Source: a candidate division WWE3 bacterium RIFOXYD1_FULL_39_9
GTDB lineage: Bacteria; Patescibacteriota; WWE3; UBA101185; UBA10185
Direction of reading: 5' to 3'
Assembly (NCBI GenBank): GCA_001773295.1
Contig: MEWG01000009.1
Coordinates: forward strand, 1 to 7,670
DNA: 7,670 bases
The position numbers and the translations under genes were made by a program. The notes below the pieces were generated by a model. It had not been told where the DNA came from. It worked only from the letters and a program-made list of their open reading frames with translations, and did not search any database. Numbering within the stretch: the stretch's first letter is position 1; each line of letters opens with the position of its first letter. Below are positions 1 through 6,651 of this stretch, piece after piece.

Positions 1-189
1 CATGATAAATCTATCTGCCTTGTTTTCTATAGCAAATCTGAAGATATCATTGATCGCTCTGTGGGTATCTTTGCCGTCTACAATTTTTATAGGAGTGACA
101 ATGCCGTTTCTGCCTAAAGCGAGTCCGATATTAGATTCGCCGTAATCGATTCCTACTAAAACCTCATCTCTTATGGCTTTTTTTTCCAT
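1..189 (-). CDS. ruvX: RuvX/YqgF-family Holliday junction resolvase, N-terminal part (cut by window edge)
   Basis: Only the first 63 codons are inside the window; the frame is still open at base 1. The start is ATG at 189-187, one base after the TGA of the preceding gene, with an AGGGA-like ribosome site a few bases upstream, so translation is probably coupled to that gene. The protein begins MEKKAIRDEV and then shows the RNase H-fold signature of the YqgF family, VGIDYGESNIGLALG (residues 12-26), followed by a TP step at 32-33. D15 in this first strand corresponds to the first catalytic, metal-binding aspartate of the family. Family members are about 130-160 residues, so more than half is missing. 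Known roles are putative resolution of recombination intermediates (RuvX) and, in E. coli YqgF, 16S rRNA 5' end processing; which applies here cannot be judged. Family assignment is fairly sure, exact function less so. Confidence 0.82.
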   Translation of the reverse strand, partial: MEKKAIRDEVLVGIDYGESNIGLALGRNGIVTPIKIVDGKDTHRAINDIFRFAIENKADRFIM

Positions 190-190
190 G

Positions 191-1729
191 TCATTCCCTT
201 TCAATAATTACTTCAATTTGATCGGGATTCTTTGGTACACGAGTGCTGAACGGCAAAAGCCCTTGTGAAAGATTAAATTCGTACGTTTTTATGTTGCTGA
301 TTCCTCCCAAGTATTTTTGAGCATCCGCAGGGGTCTTGCCCATTAAATTTTGTTTTATTTCGTCTTCGTTTACAGCAGGAACAACATAAGTTTTAAGCGT
401 GACCTGTATGTCAGCTTCTGTCGAAGACAAGACGCTGTTTGAAGAATTTCCTAGAACTTCTACATTTATTTCCCTTTCTTTATCCGACAGCTCGTATCCT
501 TCCGGTACAAATTCTTTTAGTAATTCATCTAAAAGATTATCGAGTCCATCTTTAAGATACACCAGACCTTCTACTTCTCCGGTTTGACTTAGCGAAAGTT
601 TATCGGTTTCATCACCCACCTCGTGATTAAACGTCTGTTTAAGTACAGTTAGTTTTTGAGACCCGTTAATCAGTTGTTGCGAAGAGGATACCTTGGCGTT
701 TAATGATGCGGTAGATTGTTCTGTTATTTCTTTAGAGAGTTCGTCGATCAGTTTTTTCTTGTCTGCGGCGTCAACAATTTTTACTTTTTCACTTTTACCG
801 CCGGTAGTTTCAGTTTGAATTTTTCCTTCAAAATCCGCCTTTTTCTGCCCTTTTACTTCGAGAGTCTTGTCTTTCGCAAGGTTGTACTCGCTGCCTATGT
901 TCTGTGCCTCGATTTCAACTTCAGCACTTCCCGGTGTTATGGGGCTGGCCGGATCTGCGGGATCTGTCGGTGCCGCGGCAGGAACAGTTACACCCCCCTT
1001 TGTTACAAAATTAAGGTCACCCTCATCCCTGTCAAAGGTAAGTACCGTTCCCTTATCAAATTCTTTTTCTGATGTTGTTTTGTTGTAAATTAAGGCTTTG
1101 CCGGTTGCTTTTTTACCGACAAGTTTTTCTCCTGTAACATCTATTTCTTTATTTTGCTCAACAGCTGTTTTGACAATTGTTCCACGAAGAACTTTAGACT
1201 GAGCGGACGATTCGGTTTCGGATTTAACCTTTATCGTTACGCTTCGCGCAAGTGGTTGAGAATTGACAATTATTTTTGCAGTCGCCTTAAGTTTATTTGA
1301 GCTTTTGCTGATCAACCAAAATCCCAGCAGGGCTAGAACTAAAACTGCGATAAAAATTTTGAGGAATTTCGGATTAAATTGGGGTATCGATAGTTTTGGC
1401 AATTTTGGCATTCGCAGTTTTCTTTCGGAAATTTTAGCAAAATTTTCAGTAGGATAGGCACCGTCTATGTGGTTCATCTGACCGGAAAGCGCGTCAGTAC
1501 CGTCTTCCATATTTTCTATAAGCGTGTTTCCCGTCTCATCCTGTGTATAAAAATGAACTGTTAGACCGTTTTTTTCTGCGTGTTTGCTTATTACCTTCAG
1601 ATTAAGGATGTTGTCAAAAAGCACGGAACCTTCGGGAATTTCCAACTCGACGCCAGAGTCATTAAGATTACTAATTTTGCTTAAAGTAGCAACTACATCA
1701 TCGTAAATTTCTAAGGTTAGTTTAGTCAT
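191..1729 (-). CDS. Single-pass membrane protein with Baseplate-J-like extracytoplasmic region
   Basis: 512 residues, start ATG at 1729, which overlaps the end of the upstream actin-like gene by 8 bases. A GAGG ribosome site lies inside that gene, 9 bases before the ATG. Residues 1-90 form a small alpha/beta domain (IPEGSVLFDNILNLKVISKH, then a TVHFYTQDE strand) that I expect to be cytoplasmic. A basic, proline-rich linker (100-121) leads into one clear transmembrane helix at 122-141 (FLKIFIAVLVLALLGFWLIS). The rest is outside: a beta-rich stretch 150-245, a Pro/Ala-rich low-complexity insert around 249-268, then EVEIEAQNIGSEYNLA (270-285), which resembles the Baseplate_J/gp47 family, a helical section 320-350 and a further beta-rich C-terminal part. 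There is no signal peptide and the orientation follows the positive-inside rule (K/R-rich before the helix). Similar proteins in CPR genomes are usually labelled baseplate J-like, but nothing else here is phage-like. Probably an envelope component working with the neighbouring actin-like protein and ATPase. Function unknown. Confidence 0.72.
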   Translation of the reverse strand: MTKLTLEIYDDVVATLSKISNLNDSGVELEIPEGSVLFDNILNLKVISKHAEKNGLTVHFYTQDETGNTLIENMEDGTDALSGQMNHIDGAYPTENFAKISERKLRMPKLPKLSIPQFNPKFLKIFIAVLVLALLGFWLISKSSNKLKATAKIIVNSQPLARSVTIKVKSETESSAQSKVLRGTIVKTAVEQNKEIDVTGEKLVGKKATGKALIYNKTTSEKEFDKGTVLTFDRDEGDLNFVTKGGVTVPAAAPTDPADPASPITPGSAEVEIEAQNIGSEYNLAKDKTLEVKGQKKADFEGKIQTETTGGKSEKVKIVDAADKKKLIDELSKEITEQSTASLNAKVSSSQQLINGSQKLTVLKQTFNHEVGDETDKLSLSQTGEVEGLVYLKDGLDNLLDELLKEFVPEGYELSDKEREINVEVLGNSSNSVLSSTEADIQVTLKTYVVPAVNEDEIKQNLMGKTPADAQKYLGGISNIKTYEFNLSQGLLPFSTRVPKNPDQIEVIIERE

Positions 1730-2933
1730 TCAGCAGACCCTCGAGTTCTAAATAAATAAGAGACAGGGAAGCTGTGGTAAGCCATTCAGAAGAAGCTACT
1801 TTTCCGGTCCCGTCTGTTACTTTTCCTAAATCTAAAAATGTTAACTTTTCGAAATCAGGCGCTTCTTTGAACGGAACTCCTCGCGCCCATGCATCTGTTT
1901 TAATTATTTCCCACAATTCCGGAACATCCGCGCCTTCCCCGGTAATAAATATTTTCGATGCAAATGTTTTTACACCGGTATACTCGCTGAATAAAAGTTC
2001 CAGTCCGGTTAGCCAAATTTCCAGAGTTGTTTTCAAGGCGCTGTTTACAATATTCCCTTCTTTTTCAGTAAGTTTGCCGGTTATGTAGCTTTTGAGAACT
2101 CTCTCCGCTTCCCGCATCGTGAGCCCCATGCGCTCGCTTACTCCTTCAACAAAATGTTTGTAACCTATATTTAGATTTTTGGTTGCTACGATACCTCTTC
2201 CAAATATTACAGCAACATTTGTATAGTCACTGTCCACTTCAATTGCTATAAAATCGTTTAAATCGTGGTGGGAACTAAGGATAGTTTGTACTAAAGCGTA
2301 CATTTCGGAACCGATGGCCATAATCTGTAACTGGCATTTCTTTGCCAGATTCTGCAGTGTGTTTATGTGAAATTCTGGTACGAAGGCGTTAAACACCGCA
2401 GTCTCTATAACTGCGCCGTGCCTGTTTTCCAACGAAGGCACCCGTTGATTATCAAGTTTGATGTATACATTTGAGGAGGTGACAATTTCTAAATTAACCT
2501 CAGAGTTACCCGTAATTTGGAGATATTCGTTTTGTGCTTGAATATATGCCGCGTCGTTTATCCGCGCATACAGATTGTTCATCTCTTTTTTCGAAATAGG
2601 AAATTCACCGTTTCTTTTGGCTTTAATCGTTGTCATTTGTCCAAGGCACAGATCCCCGGAAATTCCAAAAATTACACTGTTAATATTTTCACCCAGCTCT
2701 GCGGTAGCTTCTGCAACAGCAGTGACTAGAGCATTAGTTACATTTTCTTTTGCAATTATATTTCCCGAGCGCACACTACCCGGATCGATTAGTCCCTTGC
2801 CAGATCCTATAATCTTCACACCGCCGTTTTCTCTGTAGAGCGCCAAGCACTTTACATTATCAGTATTGAAATTAACTGTTAAAAATTTTGTGGGATCGCT
2901 TTTTTGATTAGAGAAAAAGGGCAACTTTAACAT
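1722..2933 (-). CDS. FtsA/PilM-like actin-fold protein with degenerate nucleotide-binding motifs
   Basis: I choose ATG at 2933 (403 residues, MLKLPFFSNQ). The frame can be extended to ATG 2948 or GTG 2975, but the extra residues are unlike the family start and neither upstream codon has a well-placed ribosome site. Numbering below counts from the GTG. The fold is suggested by three segments. FLTVNFNTDNVKCLALY (31-47) fits the phosphate-1 strand-turn-strand. FIAIEVDSDYTNVAVIFGRG (242-261) followed by NIGYKHFVEGVSERMGLTMREAERVLKSY matches the FtsA/PilM phosphate-2 region and the helix that follows it. IFITGEGADVPEL (342-354) fits the adenosine motif. The usual DxG of phosphate 1 is VNFNT and the GxxTT loop of phosphate 2 is DSDYTN, so ATP binding or hydrolysis may be weak. 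FtsA and PilM are cytoplasmic proteins that dock on bitopic membrane partners; the downstream single-pass protein, overlapping by 8 bases, is the obvious candidate. Fold fairly sure, role inferred. Confidence 0.72.
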   Translation of the reverse strand: MLKLPFFSNQKSDPTKFLTVNFNTDNVKCLALYRENGGVKIIGSGKGLIDPGSVRSGNIIAKENVTNALVTAVAEATAELGENINSVIFGISGDLCLGQMTTIKAKRNGEFPISKKEMNNLYARINDAAYIQAQNEYLQITGNSEVNLEIVTSSNVYIKLDNQRVPSLENRHGAVIETAVFNAFVPEFHINTLQNLAKKCQLQIMAIGSEMYALVQTILSSHHDLNDFIAIEVDSDYTNVAVIFGRGIVATKNLNIGYKHFVEGVSERMGLTMREAERVLKSYITGKLTEKEGNIVNSALKTTLEIWLTGLELLFSEYTGVKTFASKIFITGEGADVPELWEIIKTDAWARGVPFKEAPDFEKLTFLDLGKVTDGTGKVASSEWLTTASLSLIYLELEGLLND

Positions 2934-2991
2934 ATCTATTGATAACATTATATAAACATACTCGCACTTTTGCACATCCTATACGTTTTGT

Positions 2992-5424
2992 TTAAAAGGG
3001 CATCGCCGCTTTTGTAAATGGATTTGCAGGTTTTGCCGGTTCTGCAGGAGGGGCTTGGGTCTCGTTTAGTCCGGCTCGTGCGTTAATGTACTCCTCCACC
3101 TCTTTAACCGGAGTTCCGTATCTCATTCGTGATGTTTCTCTTATTCTATCCGCTGTTGCAGACTCCTTTTTGTGCGAATTTATAAAATCCCAGTCAATTT
3201 TTACCGAAAATGGCGGCGTCGGATGGCCTTTTATAAGAAGTCTGGTGTAATAATTGCCGTTGGGAAGGTTGGCTAAATCAGCTTGGGTAAAAGTAGGCTG
3301 GAAATATGTTTCCATGTACTCTGCGTCGTCGGTTCCTACTCTAAAAACGCACATTGTTCCGACATTTCCGAATATAGCATTTTTAATTTCGTCTTGAAGT
3401 TGCGCTACAAACTGGTGGGCGACAGTAAGATTCAATTTATATTTTCGTGCCTCAGATAAAATTGTGGCAAAATCTGTAGTAGCAAAATTTTGAAACTCAT
3501 CGACGTATAAGTAAAAGTCAGGGAACTCTTCTCTGCCGAGCAGCTTGTGCCTATTTAGCGCAGCGGCAAGAATTTTTGGTACCAAAAGCAGCCCAAGGAA
3601 TGTTGAATTTTCTTCACCTATTTTTCCTTTTGCAAGATCTATAAGCAGAATTTTCTTTTCAGCCATTATCGTTGGAATATGTATCGCAGATTTTGGCTGT
3701 CCGATAATATTTCGCATTAGTTTTTCGGTTACAAACCTATCGAACTTGGATACCATATACCCCATCTTTTCGCTTTTGTGAAAATCACTTGTTTTCGCAA
3801 CTTCGTCTGTCCAGTACCTAATGATCAGGGGATCGTCCAGCTTATCTATAAATTTTTGGGCGTACTTCGGATCAATTAACAAGCGTAAAACGTCAACCAT
3901 TGTACTTGTGGGATCTACCATAGCTGTTAACATGACGTTCCTAATGGTTCTTTCAAGCTGCGGTCCCATAATTCCCGAGTGGTTCGGGTCGTACATTTTG
4001 TAAAGAAGCGCAATAAACGCGTTTATTACCATGTGTTTTTCTTCCTCAGAGGATGCATCTAGGATATTTAATCCCATCGGGCGCTCTGTATCCGCGGCGT
4101 CAAATAAAATCACGTCATTTTCTCTTTCCGGCGGTATTTTAGTCAAAAGTTCGTCAATATCACTGCCGTGAGGATCGATTATTGCAATACCTTCGCCGTT
4201 TTTAATATCTTGAAGTGCCAGAGACATCATGAGCTGAGATTTACCAGTACCTGTTTGCCCAAGAATATAAAAGTGCCTTCTTCGGTCATCCTGCAAAATA
4301 CGGATATCTTTTTCTACCGCGCGGAAAATGCTTTTACCGAGATACAGACCTTCCTCCGGAATATTTGTCGGTGCCGAAGCTCTTCGGGCAGTGAGCCAGA
4401 GTACATTTGGAGTGCCGGTGTTTTTATTCGGGAAGTGGAAAACAGACGCAAGCTCCGTAATATTTAAAATTGAAGTATTTTTATAGATCTGAAATCCCAT
4501 AACGGGAATAAACCAATCTTTAACATGCATTCGTCTATAAATAAAATCATCTATTACTTTTTTCCTGGAAAAGAAGAGCCCTCCTCTGGCAACAAACCTG
4601 TTGTAATTTACCTCGGTGAATTGTTCAAAAGCACTCAGAATTGTTTGAATATGTCCTTGTGCCGCAACCTTATCTTTTGCAAGTGCAATTACTCTGATTT
4701 TTGTATAAAAACCCTGTTGGCCGATTTTCTTTTCTACACCCTCTAAAAACGAAGAATCAATGTTAGTTTGTTTATTTGGGTCCGCGGCACGCTGACGCAC
4801 GTTGCTCATAAAACTCTGTCCCATGTGTCTCCATGAATCCGGTGCCGGCTGAATAATGTATTGAATTGCCACAACCTCGTCGTTTCCGAGTTTGCTCATG
4901 CTGTTGGTCGTGGAGCTCAAAGGGTCGTTTTTTAGATCTTCGTAAACTTTGATTGGGTAGTAAGAAGGACCTTTTAATTTTAGTTCCGCAACCTCTGTAT
5001 ATTCTCCTCTATCCCAAATTTCATGCGGGTTTACCAGATCTATCTCTGCAGAAGGATAAGCAGCGTTGATTTGTTTTTCGACTAAACTAGCTATTTCATC
5101 AGGTACAACCACATAGAAACCTATGCCATCTACTTTGGAAACAATCTCAAAAGATATTCTGTACTGGCCGGAAAAAAGCGAACGCCACATCCCTTTTTTA
5201 AAACCCATCAGGTTTGAAAACATGTGTTCTGCAGCCTTTACTTCTATTTCATTGTCGGCCGGAAGTTTTATCTGTAAGAAAGTTAAATTGTAAGCATATT
5301 TCTGTTCATTCTTTTTCCTTTTCCAGTTGGCAATAACAATTACTATTCCTAGAATGAATAGAACCAGGATAAACAGATAAAAAGATATCCAGAATGCGTT
5401 ATATAAAAGCTCACTTATGTCCAT
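2992..5424 (-). CDS. Membrane-anchored VirD4/TraG/TraC-like translocation ATPase
   Basis: 810 residues, start ATG at 5424, inside the last codons of the upstream gene (14-base overlap); a weak GAG lies 8 bases before it. Residues 11-33 form a single transmembrane helix (FWISFYLFILVLFILGIVIVIAN) followed by a WKRKK anchor, so the bulk is cytoplasmic. Residues 45-370 are an alpha/beta N-terminal region of the kind seen in conjugative and CPR motor ATPases. The RecA-like motor follows: Walker A GQTGTGKS (389-396), a conserved IIDPHGSD strand (415-422), a helical insertion about 460-580, Walker B FYLYVDEFQNF (637-647), then a TVAHQF segment (667-672) where Q671 resembles the sensor glutamine of VirD4/TraG proteins. 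The C-terminal tail (about 788-807) is Pro/Ala-rich and probably disordered. The family couples ATP hydrolysis to moving DNA or protein across a membrane. No relaxase or mating-pair genes are nearby, so the substrate is unknown. Class assignment is confident; the subfamily is not. Confidence 0.85.
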   Translation of the reverse strand: MDISELLYNAFWISFYLFILVLFILGIVIVIANWKRKKNEQKYAYNLTFLQIKLPADNEIEVKAAEHMFSNLMGFKKGMWRSLFSGQYRISFEIVSKVDGIGFYVVVPDEIASLVEKQINAAYPSAEIDLVNPHEIWDRGEYTEVAELKLKGPSYYPIKVYEDLKNDPLSSTTNSMSKLGNDEVVAIQYIIQPAPDSWRHMGQSFMSNVRQRAADPNKQTNIDSSFLEGVEKKIGQQGFYTKIRVIALAKDKVAAQGHIQTILSAFEQFTEVNYNRFVARGGLFFSRKKVIDDFIYRRMHVKDWFIPVMGFQIYKNTSILNITELASVFHFPNKNTGTPNVLWLTARRASAPTNIPEEGLYLGKSIFRAVEKDIRILQDDRRRHFYILGQTGTGKSQLMMSLALQDIKNGEGIAIIDPHGSDIDELLTKIPPERENDVILFDAADTERPMGLNILDASSEEEKHMVINAFIALLYKMYDPNHSGIMGPQLERTIRNVMLTAMVDPTSTMVDVLRLLIDPKYAQKFIDKLDDPLIIRYWTDEVAKTSDFHKSEKMGYMVSKFDRFVTEKLMRNIIGQPKSAIHIPTIMAEKKILLIDLAKGKIGEENSTFLGLLLVPKILAAALNRHKLLGREEFPDFYLYVDEFQNFATTDFATILSEARKYKLNLTVAHQFVAQLQDEIKNAIFGNVGTMCVFRVGTDDAEYMETYFQPTFTQADLANLPNGNYYTRLLIKGHPTPPFSVKIDWDFINSHKKESATADRIRETSRMRYGTPVKEVEEYINARAGLNETQAPPAEPAKPANPFTKAAMPF

Positions 5425-5827
5425 GGGCAGTCTCTACTTCTGAAATAAATTCTTCTTCCTCAGTATCTGCAATTGAAGTTAATTTATCGTGTACGTTTTG
5501 TACATGATGCAGAGGCGCTACTTCCGCCGTTTTATCTTGTATGTTAGGTTTAGGCTGACTTTTATGAACTGTCGTGGCCGGAGCTATTGTATCCGTAGTT
5601 GCTTGAGGATCTGGCTGAGCCGGCGGTTGACCCAGTACCTCAGGTGTCGGTCGTACTTCAACTGACGGCGCTGTTTCGGTAAACGCACCAGTAGATTCAG
5701 GTTTTGTTGGCGGCGCTACCTCCGGAGTTGTCGGAACATAGGTCAGATCGCCGCTAGGCTGAACCGGAGCAGCCGGGTCATTGTTTGGCTGAAATTGTTG
5801 TAAGTAAGGATTCTTGTTATCGGGCAT
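5411..5827 (-). CDS. Proline-rich, probably disordered protein of unknown function
   Basis: 138 residues, start ATG at 5827, stop TGA at 5413-5411. I do not recognise a family. Residues 1-105 are low complexity, with 22 prolines in the whole protein (about one in six) plus many Thr, Ala, Gln and Glu. The C-terminal 35 residues differ: a His-containing, acidic, possibly helical segment (HHVQNVHDKLTSIADTEEEEF, cut short here) ending in HGHK. There is no transmembrane helix, signal peptide or cysteine. It is first in the five-gene run and its end overlaps the ATPase start by 14 bases, so the two are probably made together. The ATPase has a similar Pro/Ala tail, so this may be a flexible adaptor or linker for it; that is inference. 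No Shine-Dalgarno sequence is visible; a -10-like TAGAAT sits 8 bases before the ATG. The overlap with the ATPase frame and its clean fit in the operon support it being real. Confidence 0.68.
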   Translation of the reverse strand: MPDNKNPYLQQFQPNNDPAAPVQPSGDLTYVPTTPEVAPPTKPESTGAFTETAPSVEVRPTPEVLGQPPAQPDPQATTDTIAPATTVHKSQPKPNIQDKTAEVAPLHHVQNVHDKLTSIADTEEEEFISEVETAHGHK

Positions 5828-5835
5828 ACGTTTTA

Positions 5836-5841
5836 ATTCTA
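5836..5841 (-). promoter_or_regulatory. Possible -10 element for the five-gene run
   Basis: On the minus strand, TAGAAT (one mismatch to TATAAT) ends 8 bases before the ATG at 5827. The best -35 candidates at 17-18 bases spacing (TGGTAA, CTGGTA) match only 3 of 6 positions. If used, transcription would begin at or next to the start codon. The 86-bp gap holding it (5828-5913) has no good terminator hairpin, so read-through from ytxH is also possible. Confidence 0.3.
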
Positions 5842-5913
5842 CGATTGCGGTAGATAAATTACCAGTCCGTTCTGTGGATTAAACATAAAAAATGTGGGAA
5901 TGTTAAAAAATCT

Positions 5914-6309
5914 TTAGATCGATTTTTTGAAAAAGTTTTTCTTTGGCTTACTTTCAGGAAAATCCATTTCGTTTTCCATATTATTTTTAAGATCTTCCAT
6001 TTTTGTACGTAAGTCTGCCACAAGTACTTTTCCTTTTTCAAGTGCAGGACCTGACTTTTCTCTGATCTCATTTACAACCGGTTCTACTTGCTCACGAATC
6101 TGCGAAGCTTTTTCTTTGCCTCTTTTTACAAGATCCTCGGATTTTTCTTTCAAGTCCTGTTGAGTTTCTTTACCGGATTTTGGAGCCAAAAGCATACCAA
6201 GTACTGCTCCCACTGCAGCACCAAACAAAACTCCTGTTAAAAACGAGTTGTCGTTACGCGGTCCGTGATGCCCGCGAGGACCGTGAGGACCGTGATGTTT
6301 TTCACACAT
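5914..6309 (-). CDS. YtxH-family protein with N-terminal His-Gly-Pro repeat
   Basis: 131 residues from the ATG at 6309, chosen because AGGAGG stands 9 bases upstream; the frame is open to 6336, but that would put the ribosome site inside the gene. Residues 5-18 are a HHGPHGPRGHHGPR tract, possibly metal-binding, encoded by a degenerate 9-base repeat. Residues 23-43 form a glycine/alanine-rich hydrophobic helix ending in APKSGKET (FLTGVLFGAAVGAVLGMLLAP), the hallmark of the YtxH domain. Residues 48-110 are a charged, probably coiled-coil or amphipathic helix, and the tail is basic (KPKKNFFKKSI). YtxH proteins are small membrane-associated proteins; in Bacillus ytxH belongs to a general-stress operon, but the molecular job is unclear. 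It lies one base after the YtxG-like gene (TAA, T, ATG), so the two are surely co-transcribed. Domain call confident, function unknown. Confidence 0.83.
   Translation of the reverse strand: MCEKHHGPHGPRGHHGPRNDNSFLTGVLFGAAVGAVLGMLLAPKSGKETQQDLKEKSEDLVKRGKEKASQIREQVEPVVNEIREKSGPALEKGKVLVADLRTKMEDLKNNMENEMDFPESKPKKNFFKKSI
6260..6297. repeat. Degenerate 9-base tandem repeat encoding the HGP tract
   Basis: On the plus strand GGACCGTGA occurs twice in tandem (6278-6286, 6287-6295), and a one-mismatch copy GGTCCGTGA lies at 6260-6268, one 9-base unit apart. The unit keeps frame and encodes the His-Gly-Pro motif at the N-terminus of the YtxH protein, so the tract probably grew by in-frame duplication. 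Confidence 0.7.
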
Positions 6310-6310
6310 A

Positions 6311-6580
6311 TTATCTTTCCTCCTTGTTAGAACCATCTATCAAACTACTTATAGCCTTGACCGCCTTAACGCTTTCAGTAACACCGGCTATTATTCCGGC
6401 AATAGAAGTAATTGGAGAAGCCACCGCATCAGTTACTTCATGTACATTATCAAGAACCATATTGGCTTTCTTAACGGTTTCTCTGAATTCTTTTAAAACT
6501 AGAATTACATAGATCCCGACGGCAATAAGATTAACGGTGAGTATAGCAAGCAAAAAGACTAATATGGTTTGTATATCCAT
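6311..6580 (-). CDS. YtxG/DUF948-like small membrane protein
   Basis: 89 residues from the ATG at 6580 (MDIQTILVF). The frame continues upstream to a TTG at 6616, but that codon is part of a likely -35 box and the added residues are not hydrophobic, so the ATG is preferred. One transmembrane helix at about residues 5-29 (TILVFLLAILTVNLIAVGIYVILVL) is followed by KEFRETVKKANMVLDNVHEVTDAV, a heptad-like amphipathic helix, a small hydrophobic segment (about 55-68) and a charged end (DGSNKEER). This layout resembles DUF948 proteins such as Bacillus YtxG, and the downstream YtxH neighbour supports this because ytxG and ytxH are adjacent in Bacillus. The match is by architecture, not by a diagnostic motif. 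There is no ribosome site upstream. Confidence 0.65.
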   Translation of the reverse strand: MDIQTILVFLLAILTVNLIAVGIYVILVLKEFRETVKKANMVLDNVHEVTDAVASPITSIAGIIAGVTESVKAVKAISSLIDGSNKEER

Positions 6581-6587
6581 TACATTC

Positions 6588-6616
6588 AAGATAGCACTTA
6601 TGTTTCTACTGTTCAA
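6588..6616 (-). promoter_or_regulatory. Likely promoter of the ytxG-ytxH-like pair
   Basis: On the minus strand, TTGAAC (6616-6611, 4 of 6 to TTGACA) and TATCTT (6593-6588, 4 of 6 to TATAAT) are separated by exactly 17 bases. The -10 ends 7 bases before the ATG at 6580, so the predicted first transcribed base falls on or next to the start codon, which fits the absence of a Shine-Dalgarno sequence. Spacing is ideal, but both hexamers are imperfect. Confidence 0.5.
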
Positions 6617-6621
6617 TCGTG

Positions 6622-6627
6622 TAAAAT
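6622..6627 (+). promoter_or_regulatory. Possible -10 element for the acidic-protein gene
   Basis: TAAAAT on the plus strand lies 35 bases before the ATG at 6663 and would give a leader of roughly 29 bases containing the ribosome site. No convincing -35 hexamer lies at 15-19 bases spacing. It is only 5 bases from the divergent -35 box (6611-6616), so the two promoters would compete for or share regulators. Weak call. Confidence 0.3.
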
Positions 6628-6651
6628 AGTGACATTAGTTATTTTAATTTT

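Noticed and set aside
191..1729. Prophage or contractile-tail remnant, because of the Baseplate-J-like region
   Set aside because: No other tail, capsid, terminase or lysis gene; the protein is membrane-anchored and sits among non-phage genes.
4168..4467. Plus-strand frame of 99 codons inside the ATPase gene
   Set aside because: Lies entirely opposite the Walker A region of a clearly coding frame; no ribosome site or family likeness.
2992..5424. Integrative conjugative element, because of the VirD4/TraG-like ATPase
   Set aside because: No relaxase, VirB4, integrase, origin of transfer or direct-repeat att sites in the window.
5883..5895. ACAT-AAAAA-ATGT inverted repeat as a terminator after ytxH
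   Set aside because: Only a 4-bp AT-rich stem with no proper U-tract; too weak to call.
6180..6512. Plus-strand frame of 110 codons opposite the ytxG/ytxH pair
   Set aside because: Shadow of two well-supported minus-strand genes; no start signal.
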